Assembly (NCBI RefSeq): GCF_947503465.1
Contig: NZ_CANNDN010000003.1
Span: 248,001-312,000 of the forward strand
Direction of reading: 5' to 3'
DNA: 64,000 nt
Source of the DNA: an uncultured Tateyamaria sp.
GTDB lineage: Bacteria > Pseudomonadota > Alphaproteobacteria > Rhodobacterales > Rhodobacteraceae
Each line of letters opens with the position of its first letter. Position 1 is the first letter of the stretch. Below are positions 8,232-17,207 of this stretch, in pieces. The position numbers and the translations under genes were made by a program. Below the pieces are notes generated by a model that saw nothing but the letters and a program-made list of their open reading frames with translations, did not search any database and was not told the DNA's origin.

Positions 8232-11200
8232 ATGGTCAGCGAGCTCGACGAATGGCTGCAGTCTCATGACCTCGCGGATTACTCTGAAGTGTTCGCGAAA
8301 CAGGACGTTCGCTTCAATGACCTCCCACACCTGACCGAGGGGGATCTGAAAGAACTTGGCATGCCGATTGGAGCGCGCCGTCGCCTGTTGGTGGCGATAG
8401 CAAAATTGGATGCAGAACCGCCGCAAGCCAAGGCGACAGGTCCACATGTACAGCACTCGGGGGCGCCCGAAGTTCGGCACCTGACATTCCTTTTCGCCGA
8501 CATCTCTGGTTCCACACAGCTTTCGGAAGACTTGGATATTGAAGCATACCGCGATCTATTGCATGGCTATCAGACCGCTTGCGCGAAAGCGGTTGAGGGG
8601 CACCACGGTCATTTGGCGCAGTTCCAGGGCGACGGTGTCGTTGCATATTTTGGTTATCCTGCCGCGACAGAGGATGATGCGGAACGAGCGGTTTTTGCGG
8701 GTCTCCAGATCTGCCGAACCGTGGCCAGTATGGTCGTATCAGCTGGCACGCCAATTAAAGTACGGGTTGGAATCGCCACAGGGGATGTTGTGGTCGATAC
8801 GCGCGAAGGGCATCGGGTGCATGCGCTTGGTGAGGCTGCCAACCTAGCCGCGCGCATCCAGTCGGAGGCCGCTCCTGGCACTGTCGCCGTAAGTGATGAA
8901 ACCAGGTCGTTGTTAGGCGCGAACTTCGATTGCGAGTTAGCTGGCAAATATGAGCTCAAGGGTTTCTCGGATCCGGCCAACATCTGGATCGTCCGCGGTG
9001 CCCACGAAGCGCGGCTGCGTTTCCAGTCAAGGCAGCACGGAAAGATTACGCCAATTGTGAACCGGCAGGATGAATTGCTGTTGCTGAAGCGCCGTTGGGA
9101 CGTGGCCCAAACGGAGGGCTTACAAGTCGTCATGCTGTGTGGAGAGGCCGGTATAGGCAAGTCCCGGCTCGTCGAGGAACTGAGCAACGGTATGTCACGT
9201 GACACCCGGTGGCGGCTTAGTTTCCAATGCCTGCCCAATCACAGTGCAAGCGCCTTCCACCCCGTCATCGCGTTCATAGTTCATGCGGCACGGATTTTGC
9301 GAACCGACGATACTGCGCGACGGATTGAAAAACTGACAGGTTTGTTGAGCGGGTGGACCGATCAGCCCGATACCGTACTGCCGGTTTTTGCGCGCCTGCT
9401 ATCGGTCCCGCCGTCTTTGGATCAGATTGATAACCCACCTGAAGAAATGAAGGGTCAATTGCGAGATGCGCTGGTCGGTATCGTTCGACATTTGGCGCGA
9501 ACAAGACCGCTGCTCATACAGTTCGAAGACCTGCATTGGATTGATCCATCCTCTGAAGAGCTTTTTGATATGATCATCGAAGGCTTGGAAGACGCTCCCG
9601 TCTTGGCGATCTGCACCTATCGTCCTGATTACAAGCCGCGCTGGATCGGGCTTGCCGGCACAACATCATTGACGATTTCCCGGCTCGAAACCCGCTATTC
9701 CCGTCAGATGGTACGCAACATGATTGCGCACGCAGACGTTCCCCCCGAACTTGAAACGCAGATCATTCACAAAACGGACGGTGTGCCGCTCTTTCTCGAA
9801 GAGATGACGCGCATGGTAGACCAGAGACTGGCAGCGGCTCATGCGGGTGTTATACAGGAAGATGCCCTGTCTTTGCCCGCCACCCTCAAGGATCTGCTTC
9901 GTGCGCAAATTGACAAAGTGTCAGCACCGCAAGATTTTGTTTCTCTTTGTGCGGTGATCGGCCGCTCCATCATGCCTGAAATGCTCGAGAAGGTGACCAG
10001 CGAGACAAAGGACACCGTTCAGCGGATGCTTGGTAAATTGATCGAAGCGCAAATTCTGGTCCGACGACGCAATGGCGATGGGACAAGATATTTTTTCCGT
10101 CACGCCCTGATCCAAGACGCCGTTTACGATCTGATGCTTCCAAGCAAAGCGCGCGCATTGCATGAGCGTGTTGCAGAGACCTTGGCCCGGCATTTTCCAG
10201 AGATCGCAACGCGCATGCCAGAGCAGCTTGCGCATCACTACACATTGTCCGGTCTGCCTGCTAAGGCGCGCGATGCTTGGCACAAGGCGGCCCAGCGTGC
10301 CGCCAGTCAGGTTGCGACAGAAGAGACAATTCAACATTTGCAATTCGCGTTGGCCGAAAACGACAAGATCGAAGATGAACTAGAACGAAACACCCAAGAA
10401 ATAGAATTGCGGCGATTTTTGAACCTGGCTCTCAACACGCATGCTTTCGGATCATTGGACGTCCGTGAGAACCGGGATCGGCTTCATGAGTTGCTGCGCA
10501 AAACGAGTGCCAGTGCGCATGACATTTTCCTTGGGTTGACGGTTCAATACGGGACCCAGTTGATGCTGGGCGATACGGAAAGCGCGCTGAACCTCAATCA
10601 TGAGATGCGCCAAATTGCTGAGGCGACGGACGATACAGTTATGGCTGCCATCTCGGCGCACAGCGAAGGGATGACGCGTTTCATGTCGGCCTCGTTCGAT
10701 GACGCCATGCGATGCTTCGCTGAAGCGTTGGAGTTACGCAAGAGCATCAAACCTGACGCCGGATTTGCGTTCTATTCGGCTGACATACGTGCGGTGGATA
10801 CCGCTATGGCAGTATGGGCACAGGTCTGCCGAGGAGATGAACATCCGTCGCTGCAAGAAGCGCTTTTGGAAGTCATCGACGAACCACACGACTTTTCACA
10901 GTGCTATGCACTCAGCATTCTTGCCGCTGCCAACCAGATGGTTGGCGACGTCGAGACGGTGATCCGATTGAGCGAGGCTGCGCTCGAGATCAGCGAAAAA
11001 CGCAAATTCCAGTATTGGAGCGCCTGGAGCGGCATTCTGCACGGTTGGGCAGTGGCGTGCGCCGGAGATCCGTCCGTCGGGGCCGAGAAAATCGTGCGCG
11101 CGATTGATGATTACGTCGCAACAGGTTCGACGCAGATGACGCTCTATGCGCGAACGCTGCTTGCTGATGCGTGGTACGTCGCTGGAGACATTGAGACGGG

Positions 11201-11315
11201 CCTGTCCATCATCGCAAGCGTTCGGGCAGATCCGCTGGCCAAGACGATCAGGTATCAAACCAAGATCACTGAGATCGTCGAGGCGAAGCTTAGAACAGCC
11301 GCCGAAACGTCATAA
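8232..11315 (+). CDS. SAM domain, class III nucleotidyl cyclase and AAA-type ATPase with helical-repeat tail
   Basis: This 1027-residue multidomain regulator starts with a SAM domain (residues 1-65: LDEWLQSHDLADYSEVF, LTEGDLKELGM). Residues 85-260 are a class III cyclase with metal Asp90 (FADISGST) and Asp134 (QGDGVVAYFG), and KVRVGIATGDVV. From about 275 there is an AAA/STAND-like ATPase with Walker A GEAGIGKS (Lys310) and Walker B LLIQFEDLHWID (Asp433). The last 400 residues are helical and TPR-like (for example residues around LHERVAETLARHF). Fusions of this type are commonly annotated as adenylate cyclases of unknown input. GC and codon use look lower than in the 32-56 kb block. It stands alone between gaps. 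Confidence 0.88.
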   Translation: MVSELDEWLQSHDLADYSEVFAKQDVRFNDLPHLTEGDLKELGMPIGARRRLLVAIAKLDAEPPQAKATGPHVQHSGAPEVRHLTFLFADISGSTQLSEDLDIEAYRDLLHGYQTACAKAVEGHHGHLAQFQGDGVVAYFGYPAATEDDAERAVFAGLQICRTVASMVVSAGTPIKVRVGIATGDVVVDTREGHRVHALGEAANLAARIQSEAAPGTVAVSDETRSLLGANFDCELAGKYELKGFSDPANIWIVRGAHEARLRFQSRQHGKITPIVNRQDELLLLKRRWDVAQTEGLQVVMLCGEAGIGKSRLVEELSNGMSRDTRWRLSFQCLPNHSASAFHPVIAFIVHAARILRTDDTARRIEKLTGLLSGWTDQPDTVLPVFARLLSVPPSLDQIDNPPEEMKGQLRDALVGIVRHLARTRPLLIQFEDLHWIDPSSEELFDMIIEGLEDAPVLAICTYRPDYKPRWIGLAGTTSLTISRLETRYSRQMVRNMIAHADVPPELETQIIHKTDGVPLFLEEMTRMVDQRLAAAHAGVIQEDALSLPATLKDLLRAQIDKVSAPQDFVSLCAVIGRSIMPEMLEKVTSETKDTVQRMLGKLIEAQILVRRRNGDGTRYFFRHALIQDAVYDLMLPSKARALHERVAETLARHFPEIATRMPEQLAHHYTLSGLPAKARDAWHKAAQRAASQVATEETIQHLQFALAENDKIEDELERNTQEIELRRFLNLALNTHAFGSLDVRENRDRLHELLRKTSASAHDIFLGLTVQYGTQLMLGDTESALNLNHEMRQIAEATDDTVMAAISAHSEGMTRFMSASFDDAMRCFAEALELRKSIKPDAGFAFYSADIRAVDTAMAVWAQVCRGDEHPSLQEALLEVIDEPHDFSQCYALSILAAANQMVGDVETVIRLSEAALEISEKRKFQYWSAWSGILHGWAVACAGDPSVGAEKIVRAIDDYVATGSTQMTLYARTLLADAWYVAGDIETGLSIIASVRADPLAKTIRYQTKITEIVEAKLRTAAETS

Positions 11316-11523
11316 CACAAGCTGTGCGCCCGGGACGCGAACGCGCGATCGGAACGCCTTGTCCGGTGGAGCCAGTCTGTCCGCGGATAGTGCGTCCGGT
11401 TTCAACCGACCACAAGCATCTGATTCACCGCTGATTTTTCAGAATCGCAAAAATAGTGTAACACAGTAGCTTTAAATTACGTGTTGGTTTGCTCTTCAAC
11501 ACACTTTCATAAAGGTGATTGCA

Positions 11524-12480
11524 ATGACCCGTTCCCTACGTATGATTTCATTTGGCATTATGGTTGGACTCGCGACCGGTTCGTTCTCCCCCGTATTCGC
11601 GCAGGACCAAACTGCACTGTCCTCTGTTGATCTCGGTGTGTCCGTCAGACTTGAGGGCCTAGCAAGCGAGGCCAGGCTCGCCTCCTATACAATTGAGACG
11701 CAAGACGGACGCGCTCAGCTGGATATCCAGGCATTGGCCGAACAGGTGCTCGACCTTGGTCTGGAGTATAGAAGTGACGACTTTCTGGAGGCGGTGTTGC
11801 AGACATTCCCGCGCCCTGACGTGAACGACAACCAGTTTTTGGCCGGTATGGAAGGGATCGCGTCGGCGCTGCGTGACGGCGGCATGCATGCTCTTGCGGC
11901 TGAGGAAATACTGGCCTTCGTCCAGGGATCAGCCAATTGCCTCGCCGCCGGTGGTGTGATGTGGCCACAAGACGCTGATGGCGCCCCCCGACCGCGCCTT
12001 ATCCGAAGCGAAATGGACTTGCACTTCAATATCGGGGAATTACCAAACGGATCGAACTTCGGGAGAGGACAATTCGATGTCGCTTCGATCAAGCTGTTGA
12101 TGTGTGTGGTGCCAGAGACGCCAGCCGACAGTTACCCGATCATCGTTGATCGACGGTGGGTGATAAATGTTGGTGACGGCGCGCTCATCGCGCGAACAGA
12201 TCAACGGTTCCCGCCAAGCGATCCCAGTGCCCCGGTTTACCCATATCGTTTATCAGCGCAAGGAAATGGCATAGAGCTTGTGTCCTACTATGTGTCAGGT
12301 GTCCGGCAGCCTCGCACTGATCCGATTTACAAGACATCTCCTAACGCCTGTATCGACATCTTCTTCAACATTGTGCCGGTTCCGGACCAGCCCGTCATGA
12401 TTTCAAAACCGGGCGACTTGGTGTTCTGTGCGGGCGGTGCTTGTGGCAATCGACCGCCGAGGCTTGATGCGACACACTAA
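11524..12480 (+). CDS. Secreted protein of unknown function
   Basis: This 318-residue protein has a clear Sec signal peptide (MTRSLRMISFGIMVGLATG...VFAQ, cleavage after about residue 27). The body has no motif I recognise. It contains an alpha-helical segment around residues 60-125 and a beta-rich C-terminal half with five scattered Cys residues (NCLAA, LMCVV, NACIDIFF, LVFCAGGACGN) that could form disulphides in the periplasm. ATG 11524 is preferred because AAAGGTG lies six bases upstream; a GTG at 11515 falls inside that site. It follows the SAM/cyclase/ATPase gene by 208 bases on the same strand and may be a separate unit. Confidence 0.7.
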   Translation: MTRSLRMISFGIMVGLATGSFSPVFAQDQTALSSVDLGVSVRLEGLASEARLASYTIETQDGRAQLDIQALAEQVLDLGLEYRSDDFLEAVLQTFPRPDVNDNQFLAGMEGIASALRDGGMHALAAEEILAFVQGSANCLAAGGVMWPQDADGAPRPRLIRSEMDLHFNIGELPNGSNFGRGQFDVASIKLLMCVVPETPADSYPIIVDRRWVINVGDGALIARTDQRFPPSDPSAPVYPYRLSAQGNGIELVSYYVSGVRQPRTDPIYKTSPNACIDIFFNIVPVPDQPVMISKPGDLVFCAGGACGNRPPRLDATH

Positions 12481-13032
12481 GTTCAAACAGCTTTTCCTGT
12501 CTAAACCCATGGACTGAGAGATCTTTTCCGGTTCATGAGACATTGCAATGATGAGAAGGACCTTTTCTCATCGGCAGTTATGTTTTGGTGTATTGGACTA
12601 ATTGCTTGATCAACGTGCGGCTGGCAAAACCGACCGACAGAGCAACCCAAAGCGTCTCGGGCTCGTGATGTTGCGACTGTCCGACTGAGTTGTTTACGTT
12701 TTGGACCGGCCTGCTTCTTTAGTATGGTCACACAAGCTGCCATCTGTTGAACTGAGCATTTACCAAGTGCGCCATAATATCCAAGACGCTGGTCCAAGTA
12801 GTCGCCACCGCTCGCGGCCCAAACCGGACTCTCAGTGACAATGCCGAATGCTGCAGTCGCAGCCCTCAATGCGGACATTCGCTTATGCCAACCGCTTTAG
12901 ACCAAAATTCCAGCTGCTTCGCCGACAAAATGGCATTTTTCGCAGGGATTCGGCACCTTAACGAACTCGTTGATGACAGTTTTTTCATCATCCGATACAT
13001 GTCGGGGCGAAGGCAATTGTCTGATTAACTCA
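12481..13032. other. Gap without an intact gene; repeat copy and a possible shifted gene end
   Basis: From 12481 to about 12890 I see no supported gene; an open frame at 12501-12878 on the minus strand crosses the dispersed repeat and has no binding site. From 13032 down to 12897 the minus strand is open in the frame next to that of the small gene above it, and reads RCLDELIRQLPSP, SDDEKTVINEF and PCEKCHF before a stop. This may be the shifted 3' end of that gene. Confidence 0.45.
12816..12882 (+). repeat. Dispersed intergenic repeat, copy B
   Basis: This copy shares GGCCCAAACCGGAC, ATGCTGCAGTCGCAGCC and GGACATTCGC with 6564-6631, in the same order and almost the same spacing. Weaker partial copies occur at 7931-7966 and near 17996-18045. 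It lies in non-coding sequence. Confidence 0.6.
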
Positions 13033-13311
13033 TCAAGGCATCGGGCCATCCGAGAACAGAAAGCGATGAAGCTTTGCGAGATAATCGTAAAACTCAACAT
13101 CGTTATCAAAGCTGATCTCTGTGCGATCCTCATACTCCGAAGCCGTAAGCCTTCTTTCGGACAGGACATGATCAAAGTTTGAACGGAAGCGTTCGGCCCA
13201 CTCGGTGAGGGCGTCGATTTCTTCCTTTAATTGGGGGGGGCCATATACGTTGCCTCCACCATAGATGAACATATCGTCCAGCCATGCTTGGGTTCGAAGA
13301 TCGACCATCAT
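13033..13311 (-). CDS. Small protein of unknown function coupled to the peroxidase gene; possibly frameshifted at its 3' end
   Basis: The 92-codon frame opens at ATG 13311 (or the next codon, 13308) with AAAGGAG four to seven bases upstream. Its ATGA overlaps the TGA of the di-heme peroxidase gene, so translation is probably coupled. It begins MMVDLRTQAWLDDMFIYGG and has EYEDRTEISFDND and a terminal LFSDGPMP. I do not recognise the family. The adjacent minus frame below the stop stays open to 12897, continues with acidic/helical sequence and has a CEKCH haem-binding-like motif at 12930-12944. One missing base near 13045 would join the two into a protein of about 135 residues. A run of eight C/G bases near 13232-13239 is another weak point. 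Confidence 0.5.
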   Translation of the reverse strand: MMVDLRTQAWLDDMFIYGGGNVYGPPQLKEEIDALTEWAERFRSNFDHVLSERRLTASEYEDRTEISFDNDVEFYDYLAKLHRFLFSDGPMP

Positions 13312-14300
13312 CTCACTCCTTTCGGGAACAACGTGACCAAAGAAGGCTCGCCCGTACCCGGTCCGATCTGCGGGACAACGATTGCATGGAATTGATGATC
13401 TGTCAGCAATGGGCCGCTGTGACAGCGTGCACAACCAGCAGCCCTATAGAACAGGTCAAGTCCTGCTTGAGTCTCCAACGGGAGATACGTCGGGTCGCCA
13501 GTTCTTAATACAACATCAAATGGACTTTGATCCGCTCTGAATGCCTCAGCCTGAAACGCGGCCAGCGCTTCGGCGAGGTGCAGAAATTCGACATCGCCAG
13601 CTATTTCCACTTTGGGGAACGCGGCGCGCAACATATCCAGATACGTCGGAACGGCGGCAACCCGCTGCGCCAGCATATCCCAGATCTCGCGCCTGCTTTC
13701 ATGGTGCGCGGCATTGGCCATCTGGCTCTCACCATATTGCCCCGCCATCTCAATCGGTGAGGTGACCGGAAAGAACGCCTGTGCAGCCAGCGGGCTGGAA
13801 ACATCGGAAGGCAAGTCCGATCCGGCTGGGTTGCGGATGGCGCCAGTTGAACCTTTTGCGGCAAGCGCTTCAACGCGCCCATCGTGGAACAACGAAACAT
13901 AGCTGCGCGCACCAATGTTCCACAAAGGTTGCGCGTTTCTTGGCACGCGCCCTAAGACCGCATCAGCGGTCGTCCGGTCGGGTCCTGCACCAATGCCGCC
14001 TTCACCGATGCCAAGGGCCAGGCCGTCACCTGATCCGAAAGCAGGATCATGGCAGGTGCCGCAGGATATGTTCTTGTTTCCAGACAGGATCGGATCGAAA
14101 AAGAGGGTCCGCCCAAGTTCCACAAGTGACGCATCGGGCGCCCCGTCGTAGAGAAAGTCCTGATCCGTTAATGGCGATGGCAACGAGGTGGTCGTCATCT
14201 CCTCGTCGCCAGATGCGATGGCCAAAGCCGCGCTTAGCACGCCGCCAGAGAGGGCAGCCAAAACAATCGGGGTTGAATATCGAAAATTCATCTTCGTCAC
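13308..14300 (-). CDS. Di-heme cytochrome c peroxidase / MauG family protein, short at the C-terminus
   Basis: This 330-residue protein has an N-terminal membrane or signal segment (VLAALSGGVLSAALAIA). The first haem motif is ISCGTCHDP, near residue 80, and the second is GCARCHSGP, near residue 293. LGRTLFFDPILSG and the SLFHDGRVEALA block are typical of bacterial cytochrome c peroxidases, which reduce H2O2 in the periplasm. After the second haem the family usually continues for roughly 90 residues with an FRTPSLRN-like block; here the protein stops 37 residues later, at PKGVR. The stop overlaps the ATG of a small gene that has its own ribosome binding site. It may be a natural short form or a deletion derivative; activity is uncertain. 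Confidence 0.8.
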   Translation of the reverse strand: MTKMNFRYSTPIVLAALSGGVLSAALAIASGDEEMTTTSLPSPLTDQDFLYDGAPDASLVELGRTLFFDPILSGNKNISCGTCHDPAFGSGDGLALGIGEGGIGAGPDRTTADAVLGRVPRNAQPLWNIGARSYVSLFHDGRVEALAAKGSTGAIRNPAGSDLPSDVSSPLAAQAFFPVTSPIEMAGQYGESQMANAAHHESRREIWDMLAQRVAAVPTYLDMLRAAFPKVEIAGDVEFLHLAEALAAFQAEAFRADQSPFDVVLRTGDPTYLPLETQAGLDLFYRAAGCARCHSGPLLTDHQFHAIVVPQIGPGTGEPSLVTLFPKGVR

Positions 14301-14311
14301 CTCACTGAATT

Positions 14312-14635
14312 CTATCGGGGTTGCGAAAAGAGCCAGATACTGGCGACAGCCAGCCCCAGCCCGGCCAATTGTTGCGACTCAAGACGCTCTCCGAAAAGCA
14401 ACGCCCCAAGGAGAGACAGCGCGATGACCTGAATCATGCTGGACATCACAGCACCTTGTCCAAGGCCGTGCACCAACAAACGAATGAAGCCCAGATTGCC
14501 GATCCCCAGCGCGAAAATTGCGAGAAGCAGAACATAACCGACACCCGTGTCAGCGAACTGTTTGAGCAGCACGTTGCCCAGAGTGAAACTGCCTCCGACG
14601 GCGGCGAGAACAAACCAATAGGACGCCATGATCAT
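14312..14635 (-). CDS. Small four-helix membrane protein of the drug/metabolite transporter type
   Basis: This 107-residue protein is almost entirely four hydrophobic helices (ASYWFVLAAVGGSFTLGNVLL, GVGYVLLLAIFALGIGNLGF, a central helix with MIQVIALSLLGALLFGE, and LAGLGLAVASIWLF). Its size and the LLFGE...LAGLGL C-terminal pattern match one half of an EamA-type transporter or a small multidrug resistance (SMR)-like protein. The membrane-embedded Glu of classic SMR pumps is not seen in helix 1, so it is not a typical EmrE. It follows the GNAT gene by about 20 bases on the minus strand and is probably co-transcribed with it and with the peroxidase gene downstream. Confidence 0.7.
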   Translation of the reverse strand: MIMASYWFVLAAVGGSFTLGNVLLKQFADTGVGYVLLLAIFALGIGNLGFIRLLVHGLGQGAVMSSMIQVIALSLLGALLFGERLESQQLAGLGLAVASIWLFSQPR

Positions 14636-14656
14636 GTCTTTCGGGAAACTGTTGCC

Positions 14657-15265
14657 TCAAGCCACGTTGCTGTTGAGTGTTTTCATCAGAAGGAGAACAT
14701 CGCCCGTGTAGTAAGGTGGGCTTGGGTGCAGTCGGACGGGTTCGCTTGCGACATGGACATAGCCAAGCCTTTGATAAAGACGTACCGCGCTGGCGTTCTG
14801 CGCATAGACCTGAAGGCTCATTTTGGCGAAACCATTGGCCCACGCCTGATCTTCGGCCGCCGCCATGAGTTGAGACCCTAAGCCTTGATTTTGACCTTCT
14901 TCGAAGACAGCCAGTGCGTTGATGAACCACGTGTTCAACGACAGCTTTTCGAGCGCAACAAAAGGGGCAATCGGTGCTGGCAGATCATCCGGATTTTCGG
15001 CCGGTGCTTCGGTAATTGCGTAGCTCAGAACCATACCGATCGGATATCCAAATGGGTCTGCAACCAAAGCATTCGTATAGGAAAAGCCGCCCGATGTCCG
15101 TTTGGCGCGCTCAACGCCAATTTCGAGTGGCGTCTGCCCCTCGACGCAGGCACGGGTCCAAAGCCAATTCGGGATGCCTTCACCGGCAAGGTTGATCAGC
15201 TTGGCAAGACTTTCGGCGTCCGAGGCGTCAGCTTGCCGAATAGTTGGGGTATTTTGTATGTTCAT
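14657..15265 (-). CDS. GNAT family N-acetyltransferase
   Basis: This 202-residue protein starts MNIQNTPTIRQADASDAESLAKL, the beta1-alpha1 segment of GNAT enzymes. The acetyl-CoA-binding motif A is near residues 135-150 (ALAVFEEGQNQGLGSQLM, with Q-x-x-G-L-G), and motif B is SLQVYAQNASAVRLYQRLGY. It transfers an acetyl group from acetyl-CoA to an amine of unknown identity. ATG 15265 is selected because GAGGAC lies seven bases upstream; the longer frame to 15304 has none. It leads a minus-strand run with the small membrane protein and the peroxidase. Confidence 0.85.
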   Translation of the reverse strand: MNIQNTPTIRQADASDAESLAKLINLAGEGIPNWLWTRACVEGQTPLEIGVERAKRTSGGFSYTNALVADPFGYPIGMVLSYAITEAPAENPDDLPAPIAPFVALEKLSLNTWFINALAVFEEGQNQGLGSQLMAAAEDQAWANGFAKMSLQVYAQNASAVRLYQRLGYVHVASEPVRLHPSPPYYTGDVLLLMKTLNSNVA

Positions 15266-15333
15266 TGTTCTGTCCTCATGCGCGTAGTCATCTAGGTCGG
15301 GCATGGAATACGCCCGACCGTTGGTGCTGTTTT

Positions 15334-16038
15334 TCAGATTGAAGGAATGACGCTCTCATCAAAAATGGGACCTACCGGCGCGCCGGAATCCCACTCCAGG
15401 TGGTCGTCTTCATCGATCGTTGTGTGGCCGTAGTAGATTGTGTCCAGAGCCGCGTCATTAACCGTGAAGTCGAACGTCGTGCGACCAGCGTCTGCGTGAT
15501 CTGATGCGCCGGACTCGAAGCTGTAAGTCGCGCTCAGCCCCCAGAAGTCGTTGAAGCCCAATGTGGTCTGAATCAGATCACCTTCGACCTCGGCGAAGTC
15601 TCCTGTCGCTCCGGTTACTGGGCGCAGGTTTGGCTTACCAATATCAGCAATTTCAGTTCCCTGTGTCACGACAGTTGCGCCGTCGTTGAACACAAAGGTC
15701 TGGCGGCTGATGATCCAGACGCCCGTGGTCGCATTGCCGCCCTCGCCAACGAAGTATCCATCGCACGTCCATGTGCCCAGAACGAGGCCGGGGAAAGCCG
15801 GGCTGCCATCTTCGAGAACACCGACCGTGCCGTCAGCAAGCGTGCCCTCGGGGTAGATGTAGCCTTGGCTGATAAACGCATTGCCGTGCGCGGGCATCCC
15901 GTTTTCATGGACCGGAGCAGCGGCCATGTAGATGCGGGTATGGTCCTCGGCGACGTCGAAGGCGACAGGAGCCTCGGCTTTGGCGAAAGTCGCCAGTGAC
16001 AAAACGAGCGCCGTAGAAGTGATGAATGTGTTAAACAT
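15334..16038 (-). CDS. Secreted protein, possibly an allene-oxide-cyclase/dirigent-like beta barrel
   Basis: This 234-residue protein has a signal peptide (MFNTFITSTALVLSLATFAKAEA). The body is beta-rich with GTWTCDGYFVGEG, TGVWIISRQTF, VVTQGTEI and TGATGDFAEVEGDLIQTTLG. That order of short glycine-rich strands resembles the AOC-barrel/dirigent type of secreted bacterial proteins; I hold this weakly. Any enzymatic role is unknown. It sits 37 bases downstream of the homocysteine S-methyltransferase gene on the same strand and is probably in one transcription unit with it. Confidence 0.6.
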   Translation of the reverse strand: MFNTFITSTALVLSLATFAKAEAPVAFDVAEDHTRIYMAAAPVHENGMPAHGNAFISQGYIYPEGTLADGTVGVLEDGSPAFPGLVLGTWTCDGYFVGEGGNATTGVWIISRQTFVFNDGATVVTQGTEIADIGKPNLRPVTGATGDFAEVEGDLIQTTLGFNDFWGLSATYSFESGASDHADAGRTTFDFTVNDAALDTIYYGHTTIDEDDHLEWDSGAPVGPIFDESVIPSI

Positions 16039-16075
16039 GTGATGTCCTTTCAGAGAGGTTTGGAGTTGGTGAAGT

Positions 16076-17020
16076 TCAGGCTGCGGTCAAAGGGTGTTCG
16101 TGACCCGCAATGCAGCCCACATGCCGGTGGTCGGTGCCGCAGCAACCGCCCAGAACCCGGATGTTCGGAAGACGCGAAAGAAGATCCGCGCTGAGTTTGC
16201 CAAGCTCTGCCGGATCGCCGTCATCAAGGATCTCGGCTTCGTCCAGTTCGGCATGGCTTTGGCGTGAGGCATTGGACCGGATCCCGCCAATACGCAGGGT
16301 CCATGCTTGCGTGGTGTCCAATGCGTCGCGGAAATGGTCCGGATGCGCGCAATTGATCATGTAATAAAGTGGGCCCGTGTCAGTCGCATCATCGACTTCC
16401 GCGATCGCATCGCCCAGCGACTGGCCGGACGGAAGGCGCCCATCGGTTTCCAGCGTAAAGGAGATCACAACCGGCACATCGATTTCCTGCGCGGCCTGGA
16501 CGATACCAATAGCTTCACCCGCGTGGGTCAGCGTCATGGCGCTGATCATGTCGACGCCAGCCTTGCCAAGCGCATGGATTTGCGGCGCGTGAATTAACAG
16601 GGCCTCTTGCTGAGACATCTCCGTATCCGGCGCATAGGCGTCGCCTGCAGGGCCCACCAATCCATTGATCAGGATCGGGCAATCATCGGTTTCGTGCTGC
16701 GCGCGCAGATCAGAGACGAAAGAGACCGCTCGTTTATTGGTTTCCATCACCTCCTTGAGCGTCTGCCCAAGCGGTCCGGCCCAGGCTGTTCCCGAGCGCC
16801 ACGTCGGCGCATCCAGCACGAACCCGCGACCTGAGGCTTTGGCGATTTCTATGAACCGCTCGAAATAGGCCCGCAGATCAGCGCGGCCCTCACTCGTGTC
16901 CAGCAGCACTGCCGCCGAGAAGCAGGGCAGGTCATAACCTTTGTTGAAAATCAGGAAAGTCTCTAACCCTCCGTCTGAGAGGAAGAAGCGGCGGGCGTCT
17001 TTAAGTGTTTGAATTCGCAT
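16076..17020 (-). CDS. Homocysteine S-methyltransferase family protein (copy 1)
   Basis: This 314-residue TIM-barrel protein begins with LSDGGLETFLIF, has LDAPTWRSG and GPAGDAY, and ends with the Zn-thiolate ligands: one Cys in MINCAHPDHF and the pair in LGGCCGTDHRH. Family members move a methyl group from S-methylmethionine or betaine-type donors to homocysteine or related thiols. The donor here is unknown. It is paralogous to the protein at 22719-23672, sharing DLPCF, RAYFER, APTWR/SPTWR, NCAHPDHF and GGCCGTDHRHV. It is divergent from a TetR-family gene at 17208, which probably controls it together with the secreted protein downstream. Confidence 0.88.
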   Translation of the reverse strand: MRIQTLKDARRFFLSDGGLETFLIFNKGYDLPCFSAAVLLDTSEGRADLRAYFERFIEIAKASGRGFVLDAPTWRSGTAWAGPLGQTLKEVMETNKRAVSFVSDLRAQHETDDCPILINGLVGPAGDAYAPDTEMSQQEALLIHAPQIHALGKAGVDMISAMTLTHAGEAIGIVQAAQEIDVPVVISFTLETDGRLPSGQSLGDAIAEVDDATDTGPLYYMINCAHPDHFRDALDTTQAWTLRIGGIRSNASRQSHAELDEAEILDDGDPAELGKLSADLLSRLPNIRVLGGCCGTDHRHVGCIAGHEHPLTAA

Positions 17021-17207
17021 CGAAGTCGTCCTTGTCTGGTGATGCCAAGGTGATACTTCTGACCTCGTGCCGACCGATAGTTGTCGCGTGGTCTGGTTGT
17101 TTCATTTCAATTTTCGCTGTAAATTCAGACTGTAACCGGAAGACAGTTGGCCCGTCCTATTGCCGACGTGCAGTCAACTGGACTCGCAGTACAGTGGGAG
17201 ACCTGCC

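Noticed and set aside
12501..12878. Minus-strand 125-codon frame
   Set aside because: It runs through the dispersed repeat, has no binding site and no recognisable protein pattern.
17129..17147. ACTGT-N9-ACAGT as TetR operator
   Set aside because: The arms are only five bases and no second copy exists; too weak to list as a site.
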